A DNA stretch of 64,000 nt. It comes from Candidatus Eisenbacteria bacterium. GTDB lineage: Bacteria; Desulfobacterota; Binatia; DP-6. Below are positions 28,252-39,385 of the stretch, in pieces (the stretch's first letter is position 1; the number at the start of each line of letters is the position of its first letter). The notes beneath the pieces are model-generated. The model ran no database searches, was not told the origin of the DNA, and saw only the letters and a program-made list of their open reading frames with translations. Made by a program: the position numbers and the translations under genes. The stretch covers positions 56,095 to 120,094 of the forward strand of contig DATJZY010000061.1 of the NCBI GenBank assembly GCA_035577985.1. The letters run 5' to 3'.

Positions 28252-29619
28252 ATGCGTTCATTGGGCGTGACGCTCGTCGTCCTGGGGCTGGCCGCGACGG
28301 CCCGAGCGGACCTCGCGATCCACAACACCGACCACAATCTGTACTGGGGCGACAGCTCGGTCGTGCCGTACGAGGTGACGGTCACGAACCTCGACTTCGT
28401 CGGACCGGTGTCGAGCGTCGTCGTCACGGAGTACGTCCCGGTGAACACCACCTTCGAGCCGGCGCAGAGCACGCCCGGCTGGACGTGCACGGGGTCGGGC
28501 GACGACACGACCTGCACGTTCGCGCTCGGCGACCTGGGTCCGGGGGAGGTGCGCACGCTGATGTTCGCCGTGCGCGTGAACGCCGGCACCGATCCCAAGT
28601 GGGACCTCTATACGGACGCGCGCGTGACGGGTGCGGTGACGGCCGTGATCAGCCGCGGCGAGACCCCCTTCGACCTCACCGACGACGACTGCACGATCTT
28701 CGACGCCGCGTTCGAATGCCTGGGGTTGGGCGGAACCATTCCCTTCGCGGTGTCGAGGGGCATCGAGTCCACCGTCACCACCACCACCATGCCGCTGAGC
28801 GGCGTCGACTGCTGTGCGTTGACCGCCTTCTGCGTCCTGCTGCCGGGAATCTGCGATGACGCATGCTTCAACATGTACGACGCCTTCTCCCCCAAGTTCC
28901 CGCGCGGTGTGCCGGCAGAGCTCGACTTCTTCCTCTTCTACCGCCTGCGCGATCTCTTCTTCCGAAAGCTCGAAGGCGGCCGCAAGGGTATCGCGCTCTA
29001 CTATCAGCACACCGGCGAGATCACGCGGGCGATCGTGAGCGACACGAACCTCCGCGATCTCGGCAAGGCGGCGATCCTCGCCTGGCAGCCGAGCCTGCAG
29101 ATGCTGGACGAAGGCCAGCCCGCCACCGTGTCGAGCGCGCAGATCCAGGCGCTGGCGGCGTTCCTCGATGCGCTCCGCCCGCTGGCGGGCAAGCCGCTCG
29201 CCGGCGCGATCGACCGCGGCCGCGCGCGCCTCCGGGTAGAGGCGTGGGAGGGCATCACGATGGACGATGCACTCGCACGCCTCGACCAGCTCGTCTGCGC
29301 GCGCGAGGCGACCGGCGCGTCGGTCGTCTGCCGCATCGACGACATCGGCGAGGTGTTCGAGGGCGCTCCGGCAGGCCCGCTCACCGACAAGCTTGTCGCG
29401 AGCCTCGCGAAGGCACGCACCACGGCGGTCGCAGCCGATCAGCTTCCGGCGGGGCGCCAGCGCCGCGCCGGCTTCAAGAAGACGGGCAAGCTGCTCGGGA
29501 AGCTCGCCAAGCGCGTGAAGTCGCGCAAGGGACAGAAGGCCTTCCCCGATGCCGCCTTCCGGGCGAAGATCACCGACCCGATCGGTCTTCTGCGCGCCGA
29601 TCTGAAGCAGATCAGGTAG
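28252..29619 (+). CDS. Exported DUF11-like protein with Lys/Arg-rich helical C-terminus
   Basis: 455 residues. The signal peptide (about 1-20, ending TARA) precedes a DUF11-type Ig-like beta sandwich (about 20-130: YEVTVTNLDFVGPVSSVVV, CTFALGDLGPGEVRTL). A Cys-containing segment (VDCCALTAFCVLLPGICDDAC) and a helical domain follow. The last 120 residues are helical and end with FKKTGKLLGKLAKRVKSRK and a closing IGLLRADLKQIR. This Lys/Arg-rich C-terminal type recurs on three other exported proteins in the window. A further ATG 54 bases upstream is possible but would put extra residues before the signal peptide. The last eight bases overlap the convergent HdeD-like gene. Confidence 0.75.
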   Translation: MRSLGVTLVVLGLAATARADLAIHNTDHNLYWGDSSVVPYEVTVTNLDFVGPVSSVVVTEYVPVNTTFEPAQSTPGWTCTGSGDDTTCTFALGDLGPGEVRTLMFAVRVNAGTDPKWDLYTDARVTGAVTAVISRGETPFDLTDDDCTIFDAAFECLGLGGTIPFAVSRGIESTVTTTTMPLSGVDCCALTAFCVLLPGICDDACFNMYDAFSPKFPRGVPAELDFFLFYRLRDLFFRKLEGGRKGIALYYQHTGEITRAIVSDTNLRDLGKAAILAWQPSLQMLDEGQPATVSSAQIQALAAFLDALRPLAGKPLAGAIDRGRARLRVEAWEGITMDDALARLDQLVCAREATGASVVCRIDDIGEVFEGAPAGPLTDKLVASLAKARTTAVAADQLPAGRQRRAGFKKTGKLLGKLAKRVKSRKGQKAFPDAAFRAKITDPIGLLRADLKQIR

Positions 29620-30193
29620 ACCGCAGGCGCGTGCGGACGTCCGCGACCCGATCGCCGGCGGCGTCCAGGCGCCGCGACACCCGCACCACGGCTCCGCCGA
29701 TCGAAGCGAGCTTCACGCCGACGAAGAGACCGATCGCGCGGGCGCCGGAGATCGGCCAGTCGGCCCACAGGGCGGCTCCCATGAGGATCGAGACGACGCC
29801 CGAGGCCAGCATCGAGGTCCAGTCGTCGTCCGAGCGCAGCCCCCACGCCGCCGCGACCTCGGCCGCGCCGCTCAGCACGAGCCAGGCGACGAGCAGCAGG
29901 CGTACCAGCGACAGGCCCGCCGTCGGCTGGAAGACCAGCACGAGGCCCGCGATCGCGGCCAGCACGGCGACTACGAGCCCCGCGTTGCCGCGACCCGCTT
30001 CCCGGGCGCGCATGCCCCACAGCCCCATCAACGCCGCGGCCACGAGCAGCACGAGCCCGATCACGACGATCACCGCGGCGCCGGCGGCGATCGGCGCCAG
30101 CGCGGCGACGAGGCCGAGGATCACGAGCGCCCATCCGACGCGATTCGTTCCCGTGACGAGACCGCCCAACAACGACGATGCTTGGTCGCTCAT
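29612..30193 (-). CDS. HdeD-like (DUF308) membrane protein
   Basis: A 193-residue protein with six predicted membrane helices, including VGWALVILGLVAALAPIAAG, AAVIVVIGLVLLVAAALMG, AGLVVAVLAAIAGLVLVF and LVRLLLVAWLVLSGAAEVAA. The Pro-containing first helix and the repeated two-helix units match the HdeD/DUF308 family, first named for an acid-resistance membrane protein of Escherichia coli. A strong AAGGAGGA ribosome site precedes the ATG. It lies 19 bases downstream of the cyclase gene on the same strand, which suggests co-transcription and a stress-related signal, though this is inference. Confidence 0.8.
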   Translation of the reverse strand: MSDQASSLLGGLVTGTNRVGWALVILGLVAALAPIAAGAAVIVVIGLVLLVAAALMGLWGMRAREAGRGNAGLVVAVLAAIAGLVLVFQPTAGLSLVRLLLVAWLVLSGAAEVAAAWGLRSDDDWTSMLASGVVSILMGAALWADWPISGARAIGLFVGVKLASIGGAVVRVSRRLDAAGDRVADVRTRLRST

Positions 30194-30212
30194 GACGTCA
30201 TTCCTCCTTGGA

Positions 30213-31202
30213 CTATACGCGTGCGCGGCGCAGCACCCAGGGACGCACGCGACCGATGCCGTGCAGGCCGACCGGCCGCAGATGGCGCAGCTCGAAGCGG
30301 GGATCGTCTTGCAACCCTTCGCCCAGATCGTCGGACAGGAGCACGGTGCCGGGGCGCGCCAGGTTCACGAGGCGACTCGCCAGATTCACCGTCGGTCCGA
30401 AGAGATCGCCCTCCCACGCGAGCGTGGGCCCGGTGGCGAGCCCGACGCGGCACTCGGGCAGCGTCGCGTCGCGCGCGTGTGCTTCGACCAGGGCGATCCC
30501 GATGTCGGCTGCGAACGGGCCCTCGTCGACGGCGAACATCACCTCGTCGCCGATCATCTTCACGATCCGGCCGCCGCGTGAGGGAATGTGCTCGTAGGCG
30601 ACCGCCTCGAAGCGATCGACCATCGCCGCCAGCTCGCCGGCGTCGAGCGCCTGGCTCATGGCCGTGAAGCCGACCAGATCGGCGAAGCCCACCGTGAGCG
30701 TCCGATCGGCCGCGGACGGCTGCGCCGACAGGCGCCGCAGCGCCGCCACCAGGTGCCGTCGCCACACGTAGCCGAGGAACTGCTCGAGGCTCGGCGCCAG
30801 CGCCTCGATGCGGTCGACGAGCTCGGCGACGGTGCCATCGCTCGACGTCGGCGCGCTGCGCAGCCGCGCGAGTCGCTCGGCGCTCGCCGTCACCTGGGCG
30901 TCGGCGACGCGGGCGAGCGACTGCCCGATGACGCGCGTCAACTGGATCAGCTCGACCGGATCGGTTCCCTGCATCGCGACGAGCGCATGGGCGGCGCGCA
31001 GGACCTCGACGTCCGAGCGCGTGAACACGCGCTCGTCGTCGTCCGCCGGCGGAAAGCCGAGCGCGCGCCACAGGCGCTCGGCCCGCGCCCGGTCGACGCC
31101 GGCCTCCTGGGCGACCTCCGCCACAGTGAACGCCGGCGCGCCGAGCAGCGCCTCGGCGAGCCGTCCCCACTTCTCGGAGGGCTTCACGCGGAGGTCATAC
31201 AC
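30213..31202 (-). CDS. Class III adenylate cyclase with N-terminal regulatory domain
   Basis: About 329 residues. The first half (EKWGRLAEALLGAP, AEVAQEAGVDRARAERLWRA, RSDVEVLRAAHALVA) resembles the pH-sensing regulatory domain of mycobacterial Rv1264-type cyclases. The C-terminal half is a class III catalytic domain: FADLVGFTAMSQ holds the first metal Asp and KMIGDEVMF the substrate-specifying Lys and second metal Asp. DLFGPTVNLASRLVN supplies the adenine-selective Asp and the transition-state Asn and Arg. All key residues seem intact, so cAMP synthesis is likely. Two GTG starts, five codons apart, are equally possible; I used the upstream one. It is followed by the HdeD-like gene. Confidence 0.86.
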   Translation of the reverse strand: MYDLRVKPSEKWGRLAEALLGAPAFTVAEVAQEAGVDRARAERLWRALGFPPADDDERVFTRSDVEVLRAAHALVAMQGTDPVELIQLTRVIGQSLARVADAQVTASAERLARLRSAPTSSDGTVAELVDRIEALAPSLEQFLGYVWRRHLVAALRRLSAQPSAADRTLTVGFADLVGFTAMSQALDAGELAAMVDRFEAVAYEHIPSRGGRIVKMIGDEVMFAVDEGPFAADIGIALVEAHARDATLPECRVGLATGPTLAWEGDLFGPTVNLASRLVNLARPGTVLLSDDLGEGLQDDPRFELRHLRPVGLHGIGRVRPWVLRRARV

Positions 31203-31287
31203 CGAACGACGGCGACGGCGGTAGGGCGGACACACGCGGTGGCAGTGCCCCTGGCGCGAAACGTACCGCGACGGTAGGCCTGTCCCG

Positions 31288-34107
31288 ATGTGCCGCCTCG
31301 CCCTGATCCTCGTCCTGCTAGCCGGGACCGCCCTCGCACGCTCGCGCCCCGCTCCGTGTGGGCTCGGCCGCTTCCTCACGCCCGACGGGAAGCATCTGCT
31401 TGCCGACGTCGCCGCGCCCGCGACCGAAGCCGTCGTGATCGGCGACGACGGCACGGTCGCCATCACGACCGGATGCGCGCCGGTGCCGGCCAAGGTGCGC
31501 CCCACGCGCGCCGGGACCGTCGTCCGCGCCTCGTGGAAGTCGTGCGACGGCGCGCCGCGCGCCGTGAAGCTGCGTGCGCTCCTGTCCGCCCGCGGGTGTC
31601 GCACGTTGCGGGGCATCGTCACGATCCCGGGATCGAAGCCGCGCATCCGCAAGCTGCGCGCCACGCGTGCGCCCTTCCAGTACGACGTCGCGCTCGATCC
31701 GACGAGCCCGTGGCCGAAGTTCCGGCGCACGGCGCGTCAGGACGGGGCCAGCCCGATCACCATCCCGACCGACACCGGCAGGGACGGCTGGACCTTCCAG
31801 ACGGGGAAGGGGATCTTCAGCTCGCCGGTCATCGACGGCGACGGCACGATCTACGTCGGCTCCGCGGATCGCACCTTCTACGCCATCCGGAAGGACGGCA
31901 CGCTCAAATGGTCGCGCCTCACGGGCGAGATCGTCGACTCGTCGGCGCTGCTCGACGACCGCGGCCGCGTCTACTTCGGGTCCGGGGACGGGACGCTGTA
32001 CGCGCTCGATCGCGAGACGGGCGACGTGGTGTGGACGTTCGACGCCGACGCGCCGTCGGCCGGGGCGTTCATCGACTGGTTCGAGGGCAACGTCGCCCTC
32101 GGCGCCGACGGGCGACTGATCGTCCCCAACGACAACTTCTTCACCTACGCGCTCTCGCGCGACGACGCGGCGGTCGCGTGGCGTTTTCGCACCGCCGACC
32201 AGACGTGGTCGCTGCCCGCCGTCGACGCCGCCACGGGGCGCGCCTTCCTCGGCAACAACAACCTGCTCGCGGCCCTGGGCGACAACACCTTCGCGCTCGA
32301 CGGCGCGACCGGCGCGAAGCTCTGGAGCCACGGGACCGACGGCACCATCGCCGCGAGCCCGCTCCTGACCCGCGACGGACACGTCGTCGTGGGCGGCTTC
32401 GACGGTTTCGTGCGCGCCTACGACGGCACGACCGGGGCAGAGGTGTGGCCCGCGCCGTTCGGCGCGCGTGACCACATCTACGCGAGCCCGGGCGAGCTGC
32501 CCGACGGTACGATCGTCCAGGCGTCCGCCGACGGCAGCGTGTACGGTCTCGATCCCGCCACCGGCACCGTGCGCTGGCAGTTCGACACGCGTGACGCCAT
32601 TCGCTCGTCGCCGGCGATCGATGGCGCGGGCAACGTGTACGTCGGGGCCGGCGACGGCCGGCTCTACGTCCTCAATCCCGACGGGACGCTGCGCTGGTCG
32701 ATCCGTCTCATCGACGCCGACCGCGACGACTTGAACGCCTCACCGGCGCTCGGCGCCGACGCGATCGTCATCGCGGGCGAGAGCGGACAGGTCTTCGACC
32801 TACCGTACGACTTCTGCCTGCTGCCACGGAACGAGCTCGACCCTCGCTGCCGCGCGGGTGGAGCCGAGGATCTGCCGAGCGACGGCGCCGCGCTCTACTA
32901 TACGAGCCGCTTCGGCCGACAGATCGACGGCCCGACCTTCGACCCGATCGACGCGAACCAGCCGCTCGCCTTCTCGCTCTTCGTGCGCGAGCACGGCGAC
33001 ACGGTGATCGCCCACATCGACGCCATGCACACCACGGTCACCGTCGACCCACCGGTTACGGTTCGCACCGAGATCTCCGGCGACCGCAAGTTCCTCACCG
33101 TCGTGCCGCTGGCGCCGTGGACGGGCCCGCTCTCCGTCACGATCGACGGCCAGTACCTCGTACGCCCGATGCGCGAAGGCTTGCGCTTCTCCGGCGGTGA
33201 CGTCGGCGGGACCTTCTCGCAGACGTTCACGTTCCAGGTGGGCACGCCGAATGCCGGCGACCTCGTGCTCCCGCTTCCGGTTCCGTCGATGCCGGGCGAT
33301 CCGGCCGGGGTGCTCGAGCTGTCGCGCGTCGCCGCGCCGCTGCCGACCATCCTGCCGAGCTACAACCAGATCGGCTTCGACTCGATCCACTATCTGCTCG
33401 GCTTCGTCGAGAGCACCGCGCCCGGGACGTCGCTCGCGTGGGTCGTGGGCGCGAAGCTCGCCGAGGGCGAGAACCGGACGGTGATCGAGCCGGCGACCAA
33501 GGTGCTCTTCCCCCTGGAGGTCGACTACCGCGACGGCGCCCTCACGTTCGTGAACGAGTCCGGCTTCGCGATCGCCTTCAACGCGTTCCGGATCCCGTTC
33601 CAGTTCTTCCGTATCGCGACGCGCGCCGACGTCGGGTCCGGCGGCCCCACCTTCACCAGCCCGGCGATCAACGTTTCGGGGATCTGCTCGGGGATCTTCT
33701 TCTACGGCCAGTTCCTGCGCCAGCTCGGGTTCTGCAACCCCGACACGGACGTCCTCACGGTCTTCGGCGGCGCCGATCTGCACACCTTCGAGGGCGGTAC
33801 GCAGCAGGCCCCCGCCGGCGTCGGAACCGTCGACATCACCGGCGACGCCACCGCCGTCACCGCCACGCTCACGGGAACGACGCTGCGCGCGGACGAGCAC
33901 GCCGTGAGCCTGCTGCTGCTCGACGCGGTGACCGGCAAGCCCGTCGCCGTCGACTACGGCTTCGTCACCACCCGGCAGACGGACGCGGGAGGTCTCGTCC
34001 GGAGCGTCAGCGTGCCGCTCGCCGGCGTGACGGTGCCCGCGAGCGTGCGGGCCTACCTCATGGTCGACACGTATCCGGCGTACCGCACGACGCTCGCGAT
34101 CCCGTAG
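31288..34107 (+). CDS. Exported PQQ-like beta-propeller protein
   Basis: 939 residues with a short signal peptide (MCRLALILVLLAGTALA). Residues about 140-510 contain seven to eight PQQ-type blades (FSSPVIDGDGTIYVGSADR, KDGTLKWSRL, VYFGSGDGTLYALDRETGD, IRSSPAIDGAGNVYVGAGD) like those of BamB or quinoprotein dehydrogenases. The Trp-docking motifs are present, but the Ca/PQQ ligands of true dehydrogenases are not evident. The remaining 400 residues are beta-rich and unrecognised. The enzyme or adhesion function is unknown. The start lies 85 bases from the divergent cyclase gene. Confidence 0.8.
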   Translation: MCRLALILVLLAGTALARSRPAPCGLGRFLTPDGKHLLADVAAPATEAVVIGDDGTVAITTGCAPVPAKVRPTRAGTVVRASWKSCDGAPRAVKLRALLSARGCRTLRGIVTIPGSKPRIRKLRATRAPFQYDVALDPTSPWPKFRRTARQDGASPITIPTDTGRDGWTFQTGKGIFSSPVIDGDGTIYVGSADRTFYAIRKDGTLKWSRLTGEIVDSSALLDDRGRVYFGSGDGTLYALDRETGDVVWTFDADAPSAGAFIDWFEGNVALGADGRLIVPNDNFFTYALSRDDAAVAWRFRTADQTWSLPAVDAATGRAFLGNNNLLAALGDNTFALDGATGAKLWSHGTDGTIAASPLLTRDGHVVVGGFDGFVRAYDGTTGAEVWPAPFGARDHIYASPGELPDGTIVQASADGSVYGLDPATGTVRWQFDTRDAIRSSPAIDGAGNVYVGAGDGRLYVLNPDGTLRWSIRLIDADRDDLNASPALGADAIVIAGESGQVFDLPYDFCLLPRNELDPRCRAGGAEDLPSDGAALYYTSRFGRQIDGPTFDPIDANQPLAFSLFVREHGDTVIAHIDAMHTTVTVDPPVTVRTEISGDRKFLTVVPLAPWTGPLSVTIDGQYLVRPMREGLRFSGGDVGGTFSQTFTFQVGTPNAGDLVLPLPVPSMPGDPAGVLELSRVAAPLPTILPSYNQIGFDSIHYLLGFVESTAPGTSLAWVVGAKLAEGENRTVIEPATKVLFPLEVDYRDGALTFVNESGFAIAFNAFRIPFQFFRIATRADVGSGGPTFTSPAINVSGICSGIFFYGQFLRQLGFCNPDTDVLTVFGGADLHTFEGGTQQAPAGVGTVDITGDATAVTATLTGTTLRADEHAVSLLLLDAVTGKPVAVDYGFVTTRQTDAGGLVRSVSVPLAGVTVPASVRAYLMVDTYPAYRTTLAIP

Positions 34108-34108
34108 G

Positions 34109-34528
34109 TCACCCGGCGGCGAGCGCGGCCCGCGCGATCAGCCACCCGGAGCCGAGGTAGCCGCTGGTCGTGAGCACGAAGCTCACCGAGACGATGCCAC
34201 CGAACAGCGCCGGAGGCTTCTTGCCGAGCTGCGGCGCGATCGCCATGGCCAGGAACGCCCCGGGGTTGATGATCGATCCCGCGCAGGCCGCTGCGACCAG
34301 GACGCCGGGCGGGACGATGCCGAACTGCCGGAACATCAAGTACGAGACGAAGAGCAGCCCGGTCATCATCAGATAGTCGATGTGCGACCGCAGGAGCTGC
34401 TGCGAGTCGGGGAAGATGCGTTTCAGCGCCGCGACGTGGAGGTTCCGCACCGCCGTCAGGCACCACGCTTCGATGAGCGCCACGCCGAGACAAAAGCATC
34501 CCGTGACCACCAGCCATTCAGCACGCAT
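34109..34528 (-). CDS. Small membrane protein of unknown function
   Basis: 139 residues with about four hydrophobic helices (LVVTGCFCLGVALIEAWCL, YLMMTGLLFVSYLMFRQFG, GVLVAACAGSIINPGAFLA, GGIVSVSFVLTTSGYLGSG). I do not recognise the family. I chose the ATG giving MRAEWLVVTG because a GGGAGGGA ribosome site precedes it; a longer frame would add a Pro-rich, non-membrane leader. It converges with the PQQ-propeller gene with one base between the stops and is divergent from the cytochrome c gene. Confidence 0.7.
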   Translation of the reverse strand: MRAEWLVVTGCFCLGVALIEAWCLTAVRNLHVAALKRIFPDSQQLLRSHIDYLMMTGLLFVSYLMFRQFGIVPPGVLVAAACAGSIINPGAFLAMAIAPQLGKKPPALFGGIVSVSFVLTTSGYLGSGWLIARAALAAG

Positions 34529-34622
34529 CAGGTCCCTCCCGCGTCTCTGTCGATCATGCGGCGCGAGGCGATGCCATGCATCCCGATCGGGAACCGTGTA
34601 GAGGAGGGAAGGGGGTGGGGGC

Positions 34623-35057
34623 ATGACGGGGACCGGACGCGCGCTGGCGATGATCGCGGTGCTGGGAGGCGCGGTGGGCTGTGCGTCGCACGCGCCCGAC
34701 CGGGCCGCTGCGGCCGATGCCGGCACAACGCCCTCGGGGAATCCGTATCTCGAGTGCTGCGCCTCGTGTCACGGCGCGGATGCGCGCGGGCGTGGTCCGG
34801 TCGCCGCGTCGTTGAAGATGCCCCCACCGGACCTCACCCAGCTCGCGCGCACGCACGGCGGGCAGTTCCCGCGCGCCGAGGTCGCCGCCGTCGTCACCGG
34901 CGCGCATCCGGTCGCGTCCCACGGGACGCGCGAGATGCCGGTCTGGGCGCTTCACTTCGAGCCAGCGGGCCAGGCGGCAACCGGCATCGCCGCCGCCTAC
35001 GCGCAGCGACGGCTCGATGCGATCCTCGATCACCTGGAGTCGGTGCAGGCGAAGTAG
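34623..35057 (+). CDS. Small c-type cytochrome, probable lipoprotein
   Basis: 144 residues. The N-terminus ends in AVLGGAVGC, a plausible lipobox with Cys about residue 20. A single haem-binding CASCH lies near residue 47 within NPYLECCASCHGADARGRGP. The Met ligand is probably in TREMPVWALHF, and the C-terminal helix ends QRRLDAILDHLESVQAK. The pattern is a class I cytochrome c of the kind that serves as an electron shuttle or oxidase partner at the membrane. A GGAGGGAAGGGGG stretch upstream provides the ribosome site. No oxidase genes are adjacent. Confidence 0.85.
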   Translation: MTGTGRALAMIAVLGGAVGCASHAPDRAAAADAGTTPSGNPYLECCASCHGADARGRGPVAASLKMPPPDLTQLARTHGGQFPRAEVAAVVTGAHPVASHGTREMPVWALHFEPAGQAATGIAAAYAQRRLDAILDHLESVQAK

Positions 35058-35061
35058 GACA

Positions 35062-36410
<1,349 letters not shown>

Positions 36411-36414
<4 letters not shown>

Positions 36415-38285
36415 GCGCCGGCCTCCGCGGCCGGCAGCTCGACCCGGAAGGTCGTGCCGCGCCCGACGGTGCTATCGACGGATACCGTGCCCTGGTGCTC
36501 GTGCGCCACACGCTGGACGAGGGCCAGGCCGAGTCCCGTTCCCCCGGCCCGCAGCGAGAAGAAGGGTGTAAAGATCCGATCCCGCACCTCGGGCGCGATG
36601 CCGGGACCGTCGTCGCTCACCTCGAACCCCACCCGATTGCCCCGTCGGGGCAGCGTCCGCACTGCGATGTGGCCGCCGGCGGGCAGGATCTGGAGGGCGT
36701 TCACGATCAGGTTGAGGGCGACCTGATAGATCTGCTCGGGATCGCACTGCGCCATGCCGGGCCCGGCGCCGAACTCGCGAACCAGCGCGATGCGCTTCTC
36801 GCGCGCCTGCGCCTCGACGAACTCGAGCGCGCGCTCGAGCACCGTCTGGAGCGACGTCGGTTCGACGAGCGGTTCGTGGGGGCGCGCGAGCTCGAGCAGC
36901 CCGTCGACCACGCGGTCGAGACGGTCGACCTCCTCGATCATCATGCTCGCCAGCTCGACGGTCTGCGGCTGGTCCTTCGGGACCGAGCGCTCGAGCATCT
37001 GCGCCGAGCTGCGCAGGATGCCGAGGGGCGTGCGCACCTCGTGGGCGACGCCCGCCGCTACCTCCCCGACGAACGCGAACTTGGCGGCCGTGAGGAGGTC
37101 CTCCTGTGCCCGCTGCAGCTCGGCTGCCATGCCGTTGAAGGTGGCCGCGAGCTGGCCGATCTCGTCGCGCGATCGCGCGACGACGCGCGCGTGCGGTGAC
37201 CGGCCGTGTGCGATCTCGGCGGCGGCCTGCGTGAGCTCGCGCAGCGGACGGGTCATCCGGCCGGCCAGATACGTCGCCACGCCGAGGGCGCCGAGCAGCA
37301 CGGCGGCGAGGCCGAGGACGAGCCGGTGCTCCATCTCGCGGATCGGCCGGAACGCCTCGTCGAGCGGCTCCATCACGAGCGCGAGCCAGTCGAACTTCAG
37401 GTAGTCGCCCCGCTCGTACCCGACGAGCACGGCCGCGTCCTCCGGGGAGAGAAACCCGCGAACGCGCTCGGCGGGGATCTGCCCGGCGAGACGCTGCCCC
37501 GCGGCGCGTCGCAGGTCGCGCTCGCGGGCATCGATCCCGTCGTGCCACGTCGCGCCCAGCATCGTGCCGTGGCGGTCGAGCAGGAGGAGGTCGACCGTCA
37601 GCCCGTGCGGGACGAGGGTGCGCCGGATGCGGTCGGCGACGCTCATCGCGTCTCCCCAGTCGTACCGCGCCAGCAGCGCGCCGATGGGCGCCCCCGAGCC
37701 AGCGACGTCACGGATCGGGACGGCGATCTCGACCGTCTGGTCGGATCCGTCGTCGAGCGGGCCCGGCCCCGCCAAGAACTCCTCCCCCGCGAGCGCCGCG
37801 CGGACCCACGCCTGGTCGGCCAGCATCCCGCCGATCTCGCTCGGGTCGGTCGCCGCGACCACGCGCCCGGTGCGGTCGGTGCACACGAGCGCCCGGTAGG
37901 GCGACGCCTCGTGCTGCAGCGCCAGGAAGAAGCGGGTCACCCGCTTGTCGACGTCGCCGACGAGCACGTCGCGCATGACGTCCTGGCGGGCCCACCCGCG
38001 CACGCTGGCGCGCGCGTCGGCGAGCACCGTCGCGATCTCCTCGAGCGCGTCGTGCGCCACCTCCGCGAGCTGCCGGCCGGTCGCACGCCCGAGCGCGTCG
38101 CGCGCGCGATCGAGCGTGATGAGCGCGATGAGCGCACCGGGCACGAGGACGAGCAGGAGCGAGAAGAGCTGCAGCTTCCCGCGCAGCGAACGCAGCGAGA
38201 ACCACGGCGTCAACGGTTGCGGGTCGTTCGCCCGTCGCGTAGGGTGCGCCACCTCGCCGCTCGACCGTCTGATGCTGGAGTCCAT
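36411..38285 (-). CDS. Membrane sensor histidine kinase, Cache-type sensor and HAMP
   Basis: About 624 residues. The first membrane helix (LFSLLLVLVPGALIALITL) and the second (LVLGLAAVLLGALGVATYLA) flank a periplasmic double-Cache-like sensor (YRALVCTDRTGRVVAATDP, LLLLDRHGTMLGATW). A HAMP domain (GRMTRPLRELTQAAAEIAHG) leads to a HisKA box, VGEVAAGVAHEVRTPLGIL, with the phosphoacceptor His near residue 415. The HATPase domain has N (LNLIVNALQIL), DDGPGIAPEVRDRIFTPFF and GGTGLGLALV. The ATG at 38285 makes it overlap the divergent porin start by 14 bases; a GTG at 38252 would remove the overlap. It is partner of the sigma-54 regulator through an ATGA junction. The ligand is unknown. Confidence 0.93.
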
Positions 38286-39384
38286 CGAGGCAGTCAAGGG
38301 ACGCCGCCGCGTCAGCGGGCGCGCTCTAGCCGGCACGGTGCTGCTCGTCGCCCTGCTGGCGTCGTCGGTATACGCGGCCGATCCGCCCGCCGCGGCCTCC
38401 GGAGCCGACGTCGCGCTCGTCAGCTGGCCGACGCCGATCGGAGACGTGCGTTACCTGCCGGGACAGGGCCTGCACCTCGGCGACACGCACCTGACGCTCG
38501 GCGGCTATTCGAACGTGAACCTCGTGCGCGACGAGGGGTCTCCGGCGCTGCTGAAGCTCGACGATCTCAGCCTCTTCGTCATCTGGGATCCGCTCGCGCG
38601 CCTGCACATCTTCTCGGAGCTCGAGTTCGAGGACCTGGTCCAGGTCGACGGTGACGGGCAGTGGGGAAACCCCGATTATCAATTCACCGCCGAGCGGCTC
38701 TACGGCGACCTCGCCGTGTCGGACGCGGTCAGCATCCGCGTCGGCAAGTTCCTCACGCCGGTCGGGCGCTGGAACGTCATCCACGCGCAGCCGCTCGTGT
38801 GGACGACGTCGCGTCCACTCGTCACCGAGGTGCCGTTCGATCCGCACACGACCGGCGCGATGGTGTTCGGCACGCTGTTCCCGGGCGCGAACACGCTCAC
38901 CTACGAGCTTTACGGCCAAGCCACCAACCAGCTCGATCCGACGCCGACGTCGCACCCCGCCGATCGCAGCGGCGGGGGGCGCCTCGAATACAGTGCATGG
39001 CCCGGCTGGAGCATCGGGGCGTCGTACCTGGCGGCGGAGGACCACGGCGCGTGGCGCTATCTCGGCGGCGTCGACGGGCTCTACCAGCGCGATCGCTTCG
39101 AGGTCATGGGGGAAGCCGTCGTCCAGGACGGCGAGCAGCGTACCGACGCGGTGTGGGGCCTCTACCTCCAGGGCGTCGTCGAGACGCTGCCGAATCTGTA
39201 CGTCGTCGGACGCTACGAGCATTGGGATCCGTGGGACAGCGGACGAGCGAGCGACCTCTTCGTCGGCGGCCTCGCCTACAAGCCCTATCCGTGGCTCGTC
39301 CTGAAGGCCGAGTACCTGGCCGCCGACCATCCCGTCGACGAGTCGCCACCCGGCTTCAAGTCGTCGATTGCGATCCTGTTCTGA
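38272..39384 (+). CDS. Outer-membrane porin-like beta-barrel
   Basis: 370 residues with a signal peptide (GTVLLVALLASSVYAADP) and then alternating beta strands ending with aromatic residues, closing in ...SSIAILF, a Phe-terminated barrel as expected for BAM substrates. Recognisable strands include LTLGGYSNVNLV, LHIFSELEFEDLVQVDG, VSIRVGKFLTPVGRWNV, RLEYSAWPGWSIGASYL and LVLKAEYLAADHPVDE. The GKFLTPVGRWN segment is typical of porins related to the phosphate-selective OprO/P type. The next gene begins one base after its stop. It is divergent from the kinase and may be the pair's target. Confidence 0.82.
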   Translation: MLESIEAVKGRRRVSGRALAGTVLLVALLASSVYAADPPAAASGADVALVSWPTPIGDVRYLPGQGLHLGDTHLTLGGYSNVNLVRDEGSPALLKLDDLSLFVIWDPLARLHIFSELEFEDLVQVDGDGQWGNPDYQFTAERLYGDLAVSDAVSIRVGKFLTPVGRWNVIHAQPLVWTTSRPLVTEVPFDPHTTGAMVFGTLFPGANTLTYELYGQATNQLDPTPTSHPADRSGGGRLEYSAWPGWSIGASYLAAEDHGAWRYLGGVDGLYQRDRFEVMGEAVVQDGEQRTDAVWGLYLQGVVETLPNLYVVGRYEHWDPWDSGRASDLFVGGLAYKPYPWLVLKAEYLAADHPVDESPPGFKSSIAILF

Positions 39385-39385
39385 C